From Pseudomonas silvicola (lineage in GTDB: Bacteria > Pseudomonadota > Gammaproteobacteria > Pseudomonadales > Pseudomonadaceae), in NCBI RefSeq assembly GCF_026651855.1, contig NZ_CP093280.1, forward strand, positions 3,016,001 through 3,080,000: 64,000 bases of DNA, written 5' to 3'. Below, one piece after another: positions 54,126 through 62,935 of this stretch. The notes beneath the pieces are model-generated. The model was not told the origin of the DNA and did no database searches. It saw nothing but the letters and a program-made list of their open reading frames with translations. The position numbers and the translations under genes are program-made. Position 1 is the first letter of the stretch; every line of letters begins with the position of its first letter.

Positions 54126-54776
54126 TCATGACAACTCCTGTTCTATATCTAGAAACACGGTTTCAAGCTCCGGATGCTTTTCTGACACCCGCAACTGCCT
54201 CACCAGATCAACGAAGGCAGTACTTTGAGCATGAGTCATCGCGATGTCGCAGAAGGCCATGTCTTCGTCATTCCAACGCCTGATCCCTGTGCGCTGTTTG
54301 ACTGGCCTGTTTTCGAGATCGAGCTCGTCCACAATGCCTGCCGGGATCGAATCTACTTCCTCGACCGTCGCAGATCGGAGATAACCTTTGCCCATCAGAA
54401 CGTAAATAGTGTCTTCGGTCTCGAAAATGCCACGCCTGTCAAACGCAATGGCATAACCCGACCTCACTGAATCCCCTTTTTGAAAACGGTTGGCGCTATG
54501 AAATTCCACGTAGTGCGAATACAGCATAAGCGATGACGATGTACTGAAGTCACTGGGCAGGGCATCGTCGTACCTGCGAACTCTAGAGTCCTCGTCGCCA
54601 GCTCTCGGCAGGCATCCGGCGTTCAGCACGTCTATCACGATCCAGCTATAAACCGCGCAGTGCGGTTTACGCGTTCTCCGGCCTATCGCCTCAAGCGTAG
54701 GAGCATCAGACATTGACGCGCCTGATAGGATTTCGCCGTCCAAACTCTGCAAATCCAGAAAACGTGGGATGGGCAT
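54126..54776 (-). CDS. Unknown protein, DUF6957-like
   Basis: This 216-aa protein has KPHCAVYSWIVIDVLNAGCL, SSLMLYSHYVEFHSANRFQK, GDSVRSGYAIAFDRRGIFET and EDTIYVLMGKGYLRSATVEE in order, which is the pattern I associate with DUF6957; the match is from memory. Its last 55 residues are an acidic helix. No signal peptide. It is common in pseudomonad accessory regions. Role unknown. Confidence 0.6.
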   Translation of the reverse strand: MPIPRFLDLQSLDGEILSGASMSDAPTLEAIGRRTRKPHCAVYSWIVIDVLNAGCLPRAGDEDSRVRRYDDALPSDFSTSSSLMLYSHYVEFHSANRFQKGDSVRSGYAIAFDRRGIFETEDTIYVLMGKGYLRSATVEEVDSIPAGIVDELDLENRPVKQRTGIRRWNDEDMAFCDIAMTHAQSTAFVDLVRQLRVSEKHPELETVFLDIEQELS

Positions 54777-55053
54777 GGTTGTTCCCTTGTATCGACAGTC
54801 CTGAGTCCGGCCCGCAATCGAGCTCGATCAAGTCCAGAAGTGCATGCACTGGACGGATCGTGCACCGGTTAGGTAACGCACCCTTGAGATGGTCTATTAT
54901 GATCTATATATTAATACTTATAAATCATTTTTGGCGACCTTTTCATCTCGGCTAACCCTCTTGTTCGTCGTAGGTCAGCCAGAGGGCATGACACCGCCAG
55001 CGTATTGGTATGCCGACAGCAGCCGCCAGTACCACTAGGAACACGCGACGCTT

Positions 55054-55782
55054 ATGAAACTACAGGTCTACTCAGATCTTCATGTCGAATTCGAAGAATT
55101 CGCGCCACCGCGTACCGACGCAGATCTCGTCATCCTAGGGGGAGACATTCACAAAAAAGGACGTGGCGTGAAATGGGCGAGCGCTGCGTTCACAGCGCCC
55201 GTGGTGTACGTGAACGGCAATCACGAATACTACGATGGGCACATCGATAGAACGCTACAGAAGATGAAGCTGGCGGCTCCGGATCACATACATGTCTTGG
55301 AAAATGAGGTGTTTGTTTTGGGACACACCCGTTTCCTGTGTTGCACCGGCTGGACTGATTTTTCATCAACCGGGAATGCACCAGCGGCAGCTCGTGTCGC
55401 CTGGGATCGGATTAATGATTTCGTTGCGATCAGGGCTGACCAGGGCTACCGCCGGCTACGCCCTATTGACGTGATTGAGCGCAACAGGGCGTCGTATGAG
55501 TTTCTCCGTAAGGAGCTTTCAAAAAGCTTTGAGGGCAAGACTGTCGTTGTGACGCATCATTGCCCCGTCGAAGAGGTATCTGGTTCAAAGCATGAAGGGC
55601 ATTTGAACGCGGCGTATTTCAACAGATGGCATGATTTGGTAGCCCAGGCGGATCTTTGGATTTTTGGGCACACCCACCATGCCGTTGATGTGATGCTGGG
55701 CGGGTGCAGGGTGCTCTCCAATCCTAAAGGATACCCGGGCGAGACAGTGGGATTCATCACCGACCTAGTCATCGAAATTTAA
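55054..55782 (+). CDS. Metallophosphoesterase
   Basis: This 242-aa calcineurin-like phosphoesterase has all metal motifs: DLH (VYSDLHVEF), GGD (VILGGDIHKKG), GNHE (VYVNGNHEYYDG), HH (VVTHHCPVE) and GHTHH (WIFGHTHHAVDV). Length and order are typical of the small cytosolic phosphodiesterases found in accessory regions. Substrate unknown. It stands alone, convergent with the two-HTH regulator. Confidence 0.85.
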   Translation: MKLQVYSDLHVEFEEFAPPRTDADLVILGGDIHKKGRGVKWASAAFTAPVVYVNGNHEYYDGHIDRTLQKMKLAAPDHIHVLENEVFVLGHTRFLCCTGWTDFSSTGNAPAAARVAWDRINDFVAIRADQGYRRLRPIDVIERNRASYEFLRKELSKSFEGKTVVVTHHCPVEEVSGSKHEGHLNAAYFNRWHDLVAQADLWIFGHTHHAVDVMLGGCRVLSNPKGYPGETVGFITDLVIEI

Positions 55783-55821
55783 GGTCAAGCTGTGTTGACG
55801 CGCGTTTGATATGGCTTCACT

Positions 55822-55832
55822 GGGGGGGGGGG
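55822..55832 (+). repeat. G11 homopolymer
   Basis: Eleven G in a row, between the stops of two convergent genes. It is non-coding on both strands. Confidence 0.9.
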
Positions 55833-55855
55833 AGGGCGATATCGGCGGTGCGCAT

Positions 55856-56299
55856 TCAACTCCAGTGCCTGGCAACCGTAGAGCGCGCGATACCCAGCTC
55901 ACGCACGACGTCTGTCTGGCGAAGGCCCTTTGCTTTCAGTGCCTGGACATGCTGGCGAGTTCTTAGAGACTTGGTCGTCACCGGGTGATCAGAAGGTTCC
56001 TCGCGCTGAACCAGTTCATCCAGCAGTCCGAGGGACTCCAGCTCCTCTTCGGCCAGTCTCAATATTTCGCGAGGTGACAAATTATCGCGGGCAGCGAATG
56101 TCACGATCACGAGCGACGCAGGGTGGACAGCTAGAGCTTCGGCGATCTTCTGCGAGGCTTCAAGCGTCGGCGACGTCTTACCAGCTTCAAGCTGGCTGAT
56201 ATGTGACTGTGAAACAGTCGAGGACAACTGTTGCTGCAGCAGATTTTGCCTTCCCCGCAGGCGCTTAAGCGCTGCAGCAAACGCATGGCGTATCGACAT
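55856..56299 (-). CDS. XRE regulator with a second C-terminal HTH
   Basis: This 147-aa protein has an N-terminal XRE domain (FAAALKRLRGRQNLLQQQLS, QSHISQLEAGKTSPTLEASQ) and, after an acidic linker, a second helix-turn-helix at the C-terminus (KGLRQTDVVRELGIARSTVA). I start it at MSIRHAF (56299). The upstream region is AT-rich. This type is common in pseudomonad islands; it may control nearby genes. Nothing else in its operon. Confidence 0.72.
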   Translation of the reverse strand: MSIRHAFAAALKRLRGRQNLLQQQLSSTVSQSHISQLEAGKTSPTLEASQKIAEALAVHPASLVIVTFAARDNLSPREILRLAEEELESLGLLDELVQREEPSDHPVTTKSLRTRQHVQALKAKGLRQTDVVRELGIARSTVARHWS

Positions 56300-56594
56300 T
56301 GGATCTTGGCTCAAACTGTACGATATGCCGAATTTGCTTTGCATCATACAAATCTATATATTAAAAAAAATAGGATGTATCTGTGTAATCATGCCCCGCT
56401 TCGCCATCGGGACAGCTTGTGCCTGCGAGAGACGACGTGTTTCGACATTGTGTGCAATATATTGCCAAAGCGTCGTTGGAGTCGTCAGCCAAGTGAATGC
56501 TCTGGGGCAAGAGCGGCGGGTAGGTACTTATTGAAAAACCGGGACTCGGCTTGTGAGGACATTTGAGGGTGGTTTGCCGTGAGCAGGAAATTAC

Positions 56595-56894
56595 ATGAAA
56601 CGAGCTGATGCACGGACTCAGACATCCCGCGTGATGGCTCCGATTCCTGAGGCCGTCGTGCGTGCGCGCGAGCTTAATTGGGGTGTTTTCGTGGACGCGT
56701 TCATTGATGGTGCTGCGCGCGTCGGAGACCGCTTTACAGGGCATGTCTACTTTGACGGGTCTGGTGCGTCGAACGACGGTATGGTCGTCGTGACACCGCC
56801 TGTGGATATCGTGAAATCGCTAGATGGCTTTAAGCTGCTTAGAAGCCAGGGGGCGGAGGACTACTACGTGCTATGCAGCCTGATGGAAGCCTGA
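56595..56894 (+). CDS. Small protein, unknown
   Basis: This 99-aa protein (APIPEAVVRARELNWGVFVD, GDRFTGHVYFDGSGASNDGM, VVTPPVDIVKSLDGFKLLRS) starts at ATG 56595 behind CAGGA. An alternative ATG is at 56634. It looks like a compact soluble domain. Codon use is island-like. Not recognised. Confidence 0.55.
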   Translation: MKRADARTQTSRVMAPIPEAVVRARELNWGVFVDAFIDGAARVGDRFTGHVYFDGSGASNDGMVVVTPPVDIVKSLDGFKLLRSQGAEDYYVLCSLMEA

Positions 56895-56963
56895 AAGTAC
56901 TGTTTTCATCCTAGGTTCGGTGGATCCGGAGGGACATTCATTTAGCGACGGGGAACCGCAGAT

Positions 56964-57593
56964 ATGCCTTGCAACGCGGTGATATTCGACGTGTTTGGAA
57001 CGTTGCTGAAAATTCAGCATGGGACGCATCCCTTCCGGCAGCTTTTCCGAGAAGGGCTTCGTCAGGGGCGTCGTCCGAAACCCAGTGATATTCACGAATT
57101 GATGACCAAGTCGTTGGGCATCGAGGAGGCTGCTGAATTCTTTGGAATCAGCCTGTCGTCGACACGGATTTCCGAGCTCAAGATGCTGTTGGAGAGCGAA
57201 GTCGATGGCATCGAACCTTTTCCAGACGCTCATGACGCGATCGCCTTGCTTATGGACAATGACATCAGGGTCGGCGTTTGTAGCAACTTGGCCGCTCCTT
57301 ACGGTCGAGCAGTGAAGCAGATTTTTCCGAATCTCGATGGGTACGCTTTCAGCTTCGAACTCGGCTTTATCAAGCCGAACCCGCAAATTTATCAAGCTGT
57401 CTGCAGCATGTTGGGTGTTTTACCTGGGGATGTTGATGACGCTGCACAGCGCGTGTTCATGATCGGTGATTCGCTCAGTTGCGACTGCCTCGGGCCAAGA
57501 GCTGTCGGGATTTCAGGCATTCACCTTGATAGAGGAGGTAAAGGTGGGCTAAGAAATTTGATCGAGTTCGCCATAAGTGCAGTTCAGCAGTGA
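56964..57593 (+). CDS. HAD-family hydrolase
   Basis: This 209-aa HAD superfamily phosphatase has motif I AVIFDVFGTLLK (nucleophile Asp), motif II VGVCSNLA (Ser/Asn), motif III Lys in ELGFIKPNPQIYQ, and motif IV VFMIGDSLSCDCLG. The helical cap is of subfamily I type. Substrate unknown. Single gene; the unknown gene 57634-58023 follows 40 bases later and could be co-transcribed. Confidence 0.82.
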   Translation: MPCNAVIFDVFGTLLKIQHGTHPFRQLFREGLRQGRRPKPSDIHELMTKSLGIEEAAEFFGISLSSTRISELKMLLESEVDGIEPFPDAHDAIALLMDNDIRVGVCSNLAAPYGRAVKQIFPNLDGYAFSFELGFIKPNPQIYQAVCSMLGVLPGDVDDAAQRVFMIGDSLSCDCLGPRAVGISGIHLDRGGKGGLRNLIEFAISAVQQ

Positions 57594-57633
57594 CAGTGCG
57601 TTCTGGTGGTTACAAGTCGCGATCAGGGAGTAG

Positions 57634-58023
57634 ATGGTGTTCATAGTAGAGTTCCCAGATAGCGAGTTTCGGCGTGAGCTCAACTCTTTTCAGCGACTGT
57701 TACTCGCGCGGGCAGCGCAGACGATATGGCCGATTCGAGTCAAAGCTTATCTGACTGATGTCAGGGTGCATGGGCAGATTTTACTTGGGGTCAACTGGGG
57801 TAATCATGCTGCTAAATCCGCCAATGGGCACTTCGCCAATGGGCATCTGATCCACACGTCTAACGTGATGGGCGCTAATCGAGTCGGCAAGCACTGGTTT
57901 ATTCAAACGCTCAATAGTTACTACGTAGTCGTCCATTTCGCGAAAGGCGGAAGGGCTGAATTTGCAGAGCGCAGAAAGTCGTTTGTTAAACAGCGCATTA
58001 CGAATCCACTCGCTACCCACTAA
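57634..58023 (+). CDS. Unknown protein downstream of HAD gene
   Basis: This 129-aa frame (MVFIVEFPDSEFRRELNSFQ, HGQILLGVNWGNHAAKSANG, WFIQTLNSYYVVVHFAKGGR) begins 3 bases after AGGGAG. A short direct repeat encodes NGHFANGH. The composition is plausible for a real protein. It ends shortly before the IS66 fragment, so its 3' end may be altered. Not recognised. Confidence 0.45.
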   Translation: MVFIVEFPDSEFRRELNSFQRLLLARAAQTIWPIRVKAYLTDVRVHGQILLGVNWGNHAAKSANGHFANGHLIHTSNVMGANRVGKHWFIQTLNSYYVVVHFAKGGRAEFAERRKSFVKQRITNPLATH

Positions 58024-58136
58024 GCTCGCTTTGGCACTCCGCTCGGCCCTGCGGCGGTTGCAGCGTATGCGTTCGGTGAACACACCTACTGAACACCAGT
58101 ATTACGGGCGATGGTGTTCGCGTATTTTGGTAAGCC

Positions 58137-58943
58137 GTGTTGGCCCAGCAAGTCGTCCATGCGGATGAAACACCGGCGCAGATGCTGGCTCCGGGCGAAA
58201 AGAAAACCCATCGAGCGTATGTCTGGGCCTACTGCCCCACGCCGTTCTCCGCGCTGAAAGCGGTGGTTTACGACTTCAGCGCCAGCCGTACCGGCGAACA
58301 TGCGCGCAACTTTCTGGGCACCTGGGCCGGCAAGCTGGTGTGCGATGACTCCGCCGGCCACAAAGCTGGCTTCGAGCAGGGCATCACCGAAATCGGCTGC
58401 ATGGCCCACGCCCGGCGTAAGTTCTTCGACCGGCATGTAGCGAACAAAAGCCAGTTGGCAGAGCAAGCGCCGCACTCCATCGGCGGCTTGTACAAAGTCG
58501 AACGGCAAGGCAAGGACATGAGCGATGAAGAGCGCTGGCGATTACGCCAGGAAGTTGCGGTGCCCATCGTTGAAAAGTTGCACAAGTGGATGATTGCTCA
58601 ACGCGCGCTTGTGCCCGAGGGCTCGGCCACAGCCAAGGCACTGGATTACAGCTTGAGACGCTGGGTAGCGCTGACGCGCTACTTGGATGATGGTGCTGTG
58701 CCCACCAATAACAATGCGGTCGAGAACCAGATCAGGCCGTGGGCGCTCGGTAGGTCGAACTGGCTCTTCGCTGGATCATTGCGCAGCGGTAAACGGGCCG
58801 CCGCGATCATGAGCCTGATCCAGTCGGCACGCACGAACGGGTATGATCCGTACGCGTATCTCAACGATGTGTTGATGCTGTTGCCGACGCAGAAGGCGAG
58901 TCAGATCGAGCAGCTAATGCCGCATCAGTGGATGGCGGCCTGA
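58137..58943 (+). pseudogene. tnpC: IS66-family transposase TnpC, 5'-truncated
   Basis: The frame gives 268 aa of the C-terminal catalytic part of IS66 TnpC: VVHADETPAQ (first catalytic Asp), VCDDSAGHKAGF, CMAHARRKFFD, RYLDDGAVPTNNNAVENQIR (catalytic Glu), PWALGRSNWLFAGS, and a normal end. A complete TnpC has about 500 residues; the N-terminal half, and tnpA and tnpB, are missing upstream. Marks the right part of the accessory region. Confidence 0.88.
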
Positions 58944-59178
58944 CTTCGCCAGAAGAATGTATTTACCTCACCAACCACTGACTGGTCATTCGCACTCGGT
59001 TTGCCCATCTCATCCAATAGGATTTGCCCAGCGCTCAGGATGTACTTGGCGGGTAAAAGTCAGCTCATTGCGGCCGTTGAGAACTGCAATAATCTCGGTG
59101 CAGCTTAGTGCGTTTAGCAAGCCTTTCTATGCTAAACACTTCGCTGCGCCGATTATCAGCACCCTCCTGGGTCTGGAT
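58944..59178. other. Spacer between IS66 fragment and old yellow enzyme gene
   Basis: This stretch of 235 bases has no credible gene. It would contain the right end of the IS66 element, but no terminal repeat is evident by eye, and no copy of the tRNA-Pro 3' end is visible. Confidence 0.5.
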
Positions 59179-60300
59179 CTACGAGACATTACGTCGTTGA
59201 AACCGCTCCCCTACAAATTGATAGTCGGTATAGCCAGCCGCATCGCCGCCGTAAAACGTATCTCGGTCATAGGCATTCAGCGGGAGGTCATCATGCAGGC
59301 GCCTCGCGAGGTCAGGATTGGCGATGAACGCGCGTCCAAAGGCGACCATGTCGGCACTACCTTCGCTCACAAGTGCCTCCGCGTTTTCACGTTGAAATCC
59401 ACCAGCCGCGATAATCGGCCCGTTGAAAAGCTGGCGCAGGTATTGGACTGCAACCGGTTCTGCATCTTCATCGATGGTTTCATTACCTTTGATTCTTGGC
59501 TCAACGACGTGCAGATAAGCGAGCCCCATGGTGTCTAGCTGCCGAGCTACATAACCAAAAGTTGCCTTTGGGTCACTGTCGTGCATCGAGCCATAGCTGC
59601 TGGAAGGGCTTAAGCGGACGCCGACGCGGCCTTGCCCCCAAACCGAAATCGCTGCCTGGGTAATTTCCAGCAGGAACCTGGCGCGGTGTTCGATGGGGCC
59701 GCCGTAAGCGTCGGTGCGCACGTTGGTTCCGTCCTGCAAAAACTGGTCAGGTAGATACCCGTTGGCGCCGTGAATTTCAACACCATCAAAACCGGCCTCC
59801 TTGGCCAGTTCGGCGCCTCGGCGAAACGATTCGATAATGTCCGGTATTTCGGCAAGCGCCAAGGCGCGAGGCATGGCGAAGGCCACCGGCCCTGTTTTCG
59901 CGTACGCATCCCCATCAGCCTTAATCGCCGATGGCGCGACGGGGTCAATATTGCGCGGTTGCAGCAGTGGGTGGGATTGACGGCCCACGTGCCACAGTTG
60001 CAAAAAGATCAGCCCACCTTTTTCATGCACGGCGTCAACGACTGTGCGCCATCCGTCAACCTGCGCTTGGGTAAAGATGCCTGGTGAGCCCGCGTAGCCA
60101 AAGCCATAGGGTGAAACCGGCGTGGCTTCGGCGATGATCAGCCCACCTCGCGTCGCCCGCTGGGCGTAGTATTCGGCCATCAATTCGTTGGGGACATTGC
60201 CCTCGCTTGAGCGCATTCGGGTCAAGGGCGCCATGACAACACGGTGCTCCAGTGTGAAAGGGCCTATCTGGGTTGGAGTGAACAGTGGCTGAGTACTCAT
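59179..60300 (-). CDS. Old yellow enzyme family alkene reductase
   Basis: This 373-aa FMN enzyme has LFTPTQIGPFTLEHRVVMAP at the N-terminus, LQLWHVGR (active-site His region), EIHGANGYLPDQFLQDGTN (catalytic HxxN as HGAN), and VAFGRAFIANPDLARRL near the C-terminus. It is of the NemA/XenB type reducing activated C=C bonds and nitro groups. The start at 60300 follows AAGGA. Because of a base loss in the GST gene upstream, a single open frame now joins both proteins; see that entry. Confidence 0.88.
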   Translation of the reverse strand: MSTQPLFTPTQIGPFTLEHRVVMAPLTRMRSSEGNVPNELMAEYYAQRATRGGLIIAEATPVSPYGFGYAGSPGIFTQAQVDGWRTVVDAVHEKGGLIFLQLWHVGRQSHPLLQPRNIDPVAPSAIKADGDAYAKTGPVAFAMPRALALAEIPDIIESFRRGAELAKEAGFDGVEIHGANGYLPDQFLQDGTNVRTDAYGGPIEHRARFLLEITQAAISVWGQGRVGVRLSPSSSYGSMHDSDPKATFGYVARQLDTMGLAYLHVVEPRIKGNETIDEDAEPVAVQYLRQLFNGPIIAAGGFQRENAEALVSEGSADMVAFGRAFIANPDLARRLHDDLPLNAYDRDTFYGGDAAGYTDYQFVGERFQRRNVS

Positions 60301-60316
60301 GATTTGAAGTCCTTTC

Positions 60317-60954
60317 TCAGGCGTGGGGAATGAGGGCGTTGGTACGTTGGATACCGCGCAGCACGGCTGGCCGCTGGCTAACCGCGTGAAACCAGCGTTC
60401 CACGTGCGGGCTTTCGGCGAAGTCGACCCCGCAAACTCTTTGCGCCAGAGCCAGCCGAAGTGTGCGATATCGGCGATTGAAAACTCATCCCCAGCGACGT
60501 AGGCGTTGCTTGCCAGTACGCCATCCAGCACGGCGAGCGTGCGTTTGGCTTCGCCATGGAATCGGGCAATCGCCGCCGGATTTGGCTCGCTCGCCAATTT
60601 CTGGAAATAGCCAGACTGCCCAAAGGCCGGGCTCAGCCCACTGGCATGGAAGAACAGTTGCTCGAAGGCTCTGGCGCGTGTCACGCCCTCGGAAGGCAGC
60701 AGCCGACCATATCGCTCTGCCAGGTAGACAAGGATGGCGGCAGATTCGGTCAGCACCATGGGCTGGCCGTTATCACCCAGCGGATCGATCAGCACCGGCA
60801 CTTTGGCATTGGCGTTCAGGGCGCTAAACGCCTCGTGTTTTTGCTCTCCCTGGCGAATGTTCACGCCCAGTAACTGATAGTCGAGGCCCAGCTCTTCGAG
60901 GGCTATAGGGACTTTGACGCTATTGGGGGTGGCAAACGCATGAACAATTAACAT
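60317..60954 (-). pseudogene. Glutathione S-transferase gene with one-base frameshift
   Basis: The frame from ATG 60954 (behind GAGGAA) encodes a GST: thioredoxin-like domain MLIVHAFATPNSVKVPIALE with VLTESAAILVYLAERYG, then the helical domain to SIADIAHFGWLWRKEFAG. At the G4 run (60427-60430) the frame slips. With one more G it would continue GVDFAESPHVERWFHAVSQR to NALIPHA and stop at 60317. As written, the frame instead runs through into the old yellow enzyme, giving a 596-codon fusion. Sequencing error or real mutation are both possible. Confidence 0.82.
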
Positions 60955-61241
60955 GGGGCAGTTCCTCAATCGACAATAGACTTGGGCGTTGCGTGGTCAG
61001 TAACACAACGCTTCGTGCCAAGTGGCTACGATGGAGGCCAGTCTGCGTGGAACGGTTAGAGTGGAGCAGACCGCTCGCAGCGATATGATTCATTCCTGCG
61101 CGGAATAAACATCCAAGGTTGCACGCGTCGAGTGAGGGGCATTCCTGCTGAGCATATTTCCTATGCGGGTCAGCGCTCTACTGAGGGCGCTTCCACACCG
61201 CGATCATGAGCCTCTACACATCAACCACCGAGGAAATACTC

Positions 61242-61898
61242 ATGACACTTCAAGCCAAGCTGGATGCATTCAAGGCCGACTTCGTTGCCGGTAAGCCGCC
61301 CTACAATGCCCCGGCACCCGTACATGCGGTGATGCACCGCGCAACAGCTGAACTGATCGCCAGCGGTCAAGCCGAGCGAGCGCTGAAGGCCGGCGACCTG
61401 GCCCCGGTATTCAGCCTTCCAGACGCGGAGGGGAACTTAGTGTCTTCAGCCGAGTTGCTGTCGCACGGCCCACTGGTGATCAGCTTCTATCGTGGGGTGT
61501 GGTGCCCTTACTGCAACATGGAGTTGCAAGCCTTGGAAGAAGCACTGCCGGTCTTTAAGGCGCGAGGTGCGAGTCTGGTTGCGATCTCGCCACAGAGCCA
61601 AGCCAACAGCCGCAAGTCGCAGCGCCAGAATGGCCTGGGGTTCCCCATCCTGAGTGACAGTGGTAATGAAGTGGCGGCTGCATTCGGCCTGCGTTTCAAA
61701 CTGCCAGACTATCTGGCTGAACTCTATCTGAGCCTGGGCAACAACCTGCCGGTCATCAACGGTGACCAGAGCTGGACGCTGCCGATGCCAGGTCGTTTTG
61801 TCATCGGCCAGGACGGCATCATTCTGTACGCGGAGGTCAATCCCGACTACACGCTGCGCCCTGAACCCACCGAGTTGCTACCTGCATTGCGTGGTTGA
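61242..61898 (+). CDS. Peroxiredoxin-like (AhpC/TSA) protein
   Basis: This 218-aa thioredoxin-fold protein has an N-terminal helical extension of about 45 residues, then AGDLAPVFSLPDAEGNLV and the active site FYRGVWCPYCNMELQALEE with a CPYC pair (about residues 86-91). It belongs to the 'peroxiredoxin-like' group with CxxC rather than the TxxC of AhpC. It may be a thiol-disulfide reductase or peroxidase. Start behind GAGGAA. Divergent from the GST gene. Confidence 0.85.
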   Translation: MTLQAKLDAFKADFVAGKPPYNAPAPVHAVMHRATAELIASGQAERALKAGDLAPVFSLPDAEGNLVSSAELLSHGPLVISFYRGVWCPYCNMELQALEEALPVFKARGASLVAISPQSQANSRKSQRQNGLGFPILSDSGNEVAAAFGLRFKLPDYLAELYLSLGNNLPVINGDQSWTLPMPGRFVIGQDGIILYAEVNPDYTLRPEPTELLPALRG

Positions 61899-61935
61899 TT
61901 GTCCCTCTTTCAAGGCCGCCTTAGGGCGGCCTTGC

Positions 61936-62823
61936 TTATTGCCGGCTCATCAAGCCTTCGACGAAATCGACAAACGCCCGCGCCTTCGCGCTCGCCAGGC
62001 GCCCTGTAGGAAATACCGCCCAGAGATCCAGCGGCGGCAGTTGCCAGTCTTCCAGCAGTGGCACCACGTCGCCCTTGGCGAGTTCATCCGCGAACATCCA
62101 CTGGGACGTCAACGCCACACCCAGATGCCCGAGTACTGCCGCGCGCACACCCTCAGCGGCACTGACCCGCACCCGCCCGCTCACTGTCACCGACTGCACT
62201 GTACTGCCCTGCTTGAAGGCCCAATGCTCACCGCCACCCGCCAGGGCGTAGATAACCGCTTGGTGCTGTGCCAGGTCAGTCGGCACTGAGGGCTCGCCAT
62301 GGGTCTGCACGTAAGCAGGCGTGGCCAACACCAGCCGCTGACACTCCCCGATCTTGCGTGCGATCAGGTTGGAGTCCGCCAAAGCTCCCATGCGCAGGGC
62401 GACATCGATGCCTTCCTCGACGAGATTGACGGTGCGGTCGTCCAGGACGATATCGATGTTCAGTTCGGGGTGTGCTTCGAGGAAAGCCCCCAGGTGCGGC
62501 AGCACATGCAAACGCGCGAAGGTCACTGCCGCGCAGACCCGCAAGGTACCGTGCAGCCCACTGCCTGCACCACGCGCGGCGAGGTCGGCTTCGTGGGCTT
62601 CCTCAATGGCACGTTTGGCGCGGTCGTAGTAGGCCGTGCCGGCCTCAGTCGGCGTGAGTCCGCGAGTGGAGCGCAGTAGCAGGCGAACGCCAAGGCGCTC
62701 TTCCAGTTGTGCAATGGTTTTCGACACGGCGGGCTGGCCAAGGTTGAGACGCCGCGCGGCGGCAGAAAACGACCCTGCTTCGAGCACACTGACGAAGGTT
62801 TCCATTGCAGCCAATCGATCCAT
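61936..62823 (-). CDS. LysR-type regulator
   Basis: This 295-aa regulator has an N-terminal HTH (MDRLAAMETFVSVLEAGSFS, LGQPAVSKTIAQLEERLGV) and an effector domain of normal length (GLHGTLRVCAAVTFARLHVL). It is of the CrgA/DmlR-like branch common near electrophile-stress reductases. It likely controls the adjacent SDR and the old yellow enzyme group. Convergent with the peroxiredoxin-like gene. Confidence 0.87.
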   Translation of the reverse strand: MDRLAAMETFVSVLEAGSFSAAARRLNLGQPAVSKTIAQLEERLGVRLLLRSTRGLTPTEAGTAYYDRAKRAIEEAHEADLAARGAGSGLHGTLRVCAAVTFARLHVLPHLGAFLEAHPELNIDIVLDDRTVNLVEEGIDVALRMGALADSNLIARKIGECQRLVLATPAYVQTHGEPSVPTDLAQHQAVIYALAGGGEHWAFKQGSTVQSVTVSGRVRVSAAEGVRAAVLGHLGVALTSQWMFADELAKGDVVPLLEDWQLPPLDLWAVFPTGRLASAKARAFVDFVEGLMSRQ

Positions 62824-62859
62824 CGTTGTTTCACCTGAAACGGTTAAAAAAGGCATGGC

Positions 62860-62890
62860 AAAAAAACGAGCGAAGCATAGGCTTCGCTCG
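62860..62890 (-). terminator. Terminator of the SDR transcript
   Basis: On the minus strand, CGAGCGAAGC-ctat-GCTTCGCTCG is followed by seven T. It lies between the SDR gene and the LysR gene, so these are separate transcripts. Confidence 0.9.
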
Positions 62891-62935
62891 TAGCGGAAGG
62901 GTTATCTCAACGCGGAGGGTACAAAGCAAGCCTTT

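Noticed and set aside
58944-59178. A right-hand attachment site repeating the tRNA-Pro 3' end.
   Set aside because: No copy of the last 20 bases of the tRNA was seen by eye here or elsewhere to 64 kb; an alignment would be needed to exclude a diverged copy.
59179-60969. A true GST-old yellow enzyme bifunctional fusion.
   Set aside because: The GST C-terminus and stop codon are recovered in the adjacent frame, and the OYE has its own AAGGA and ATG.
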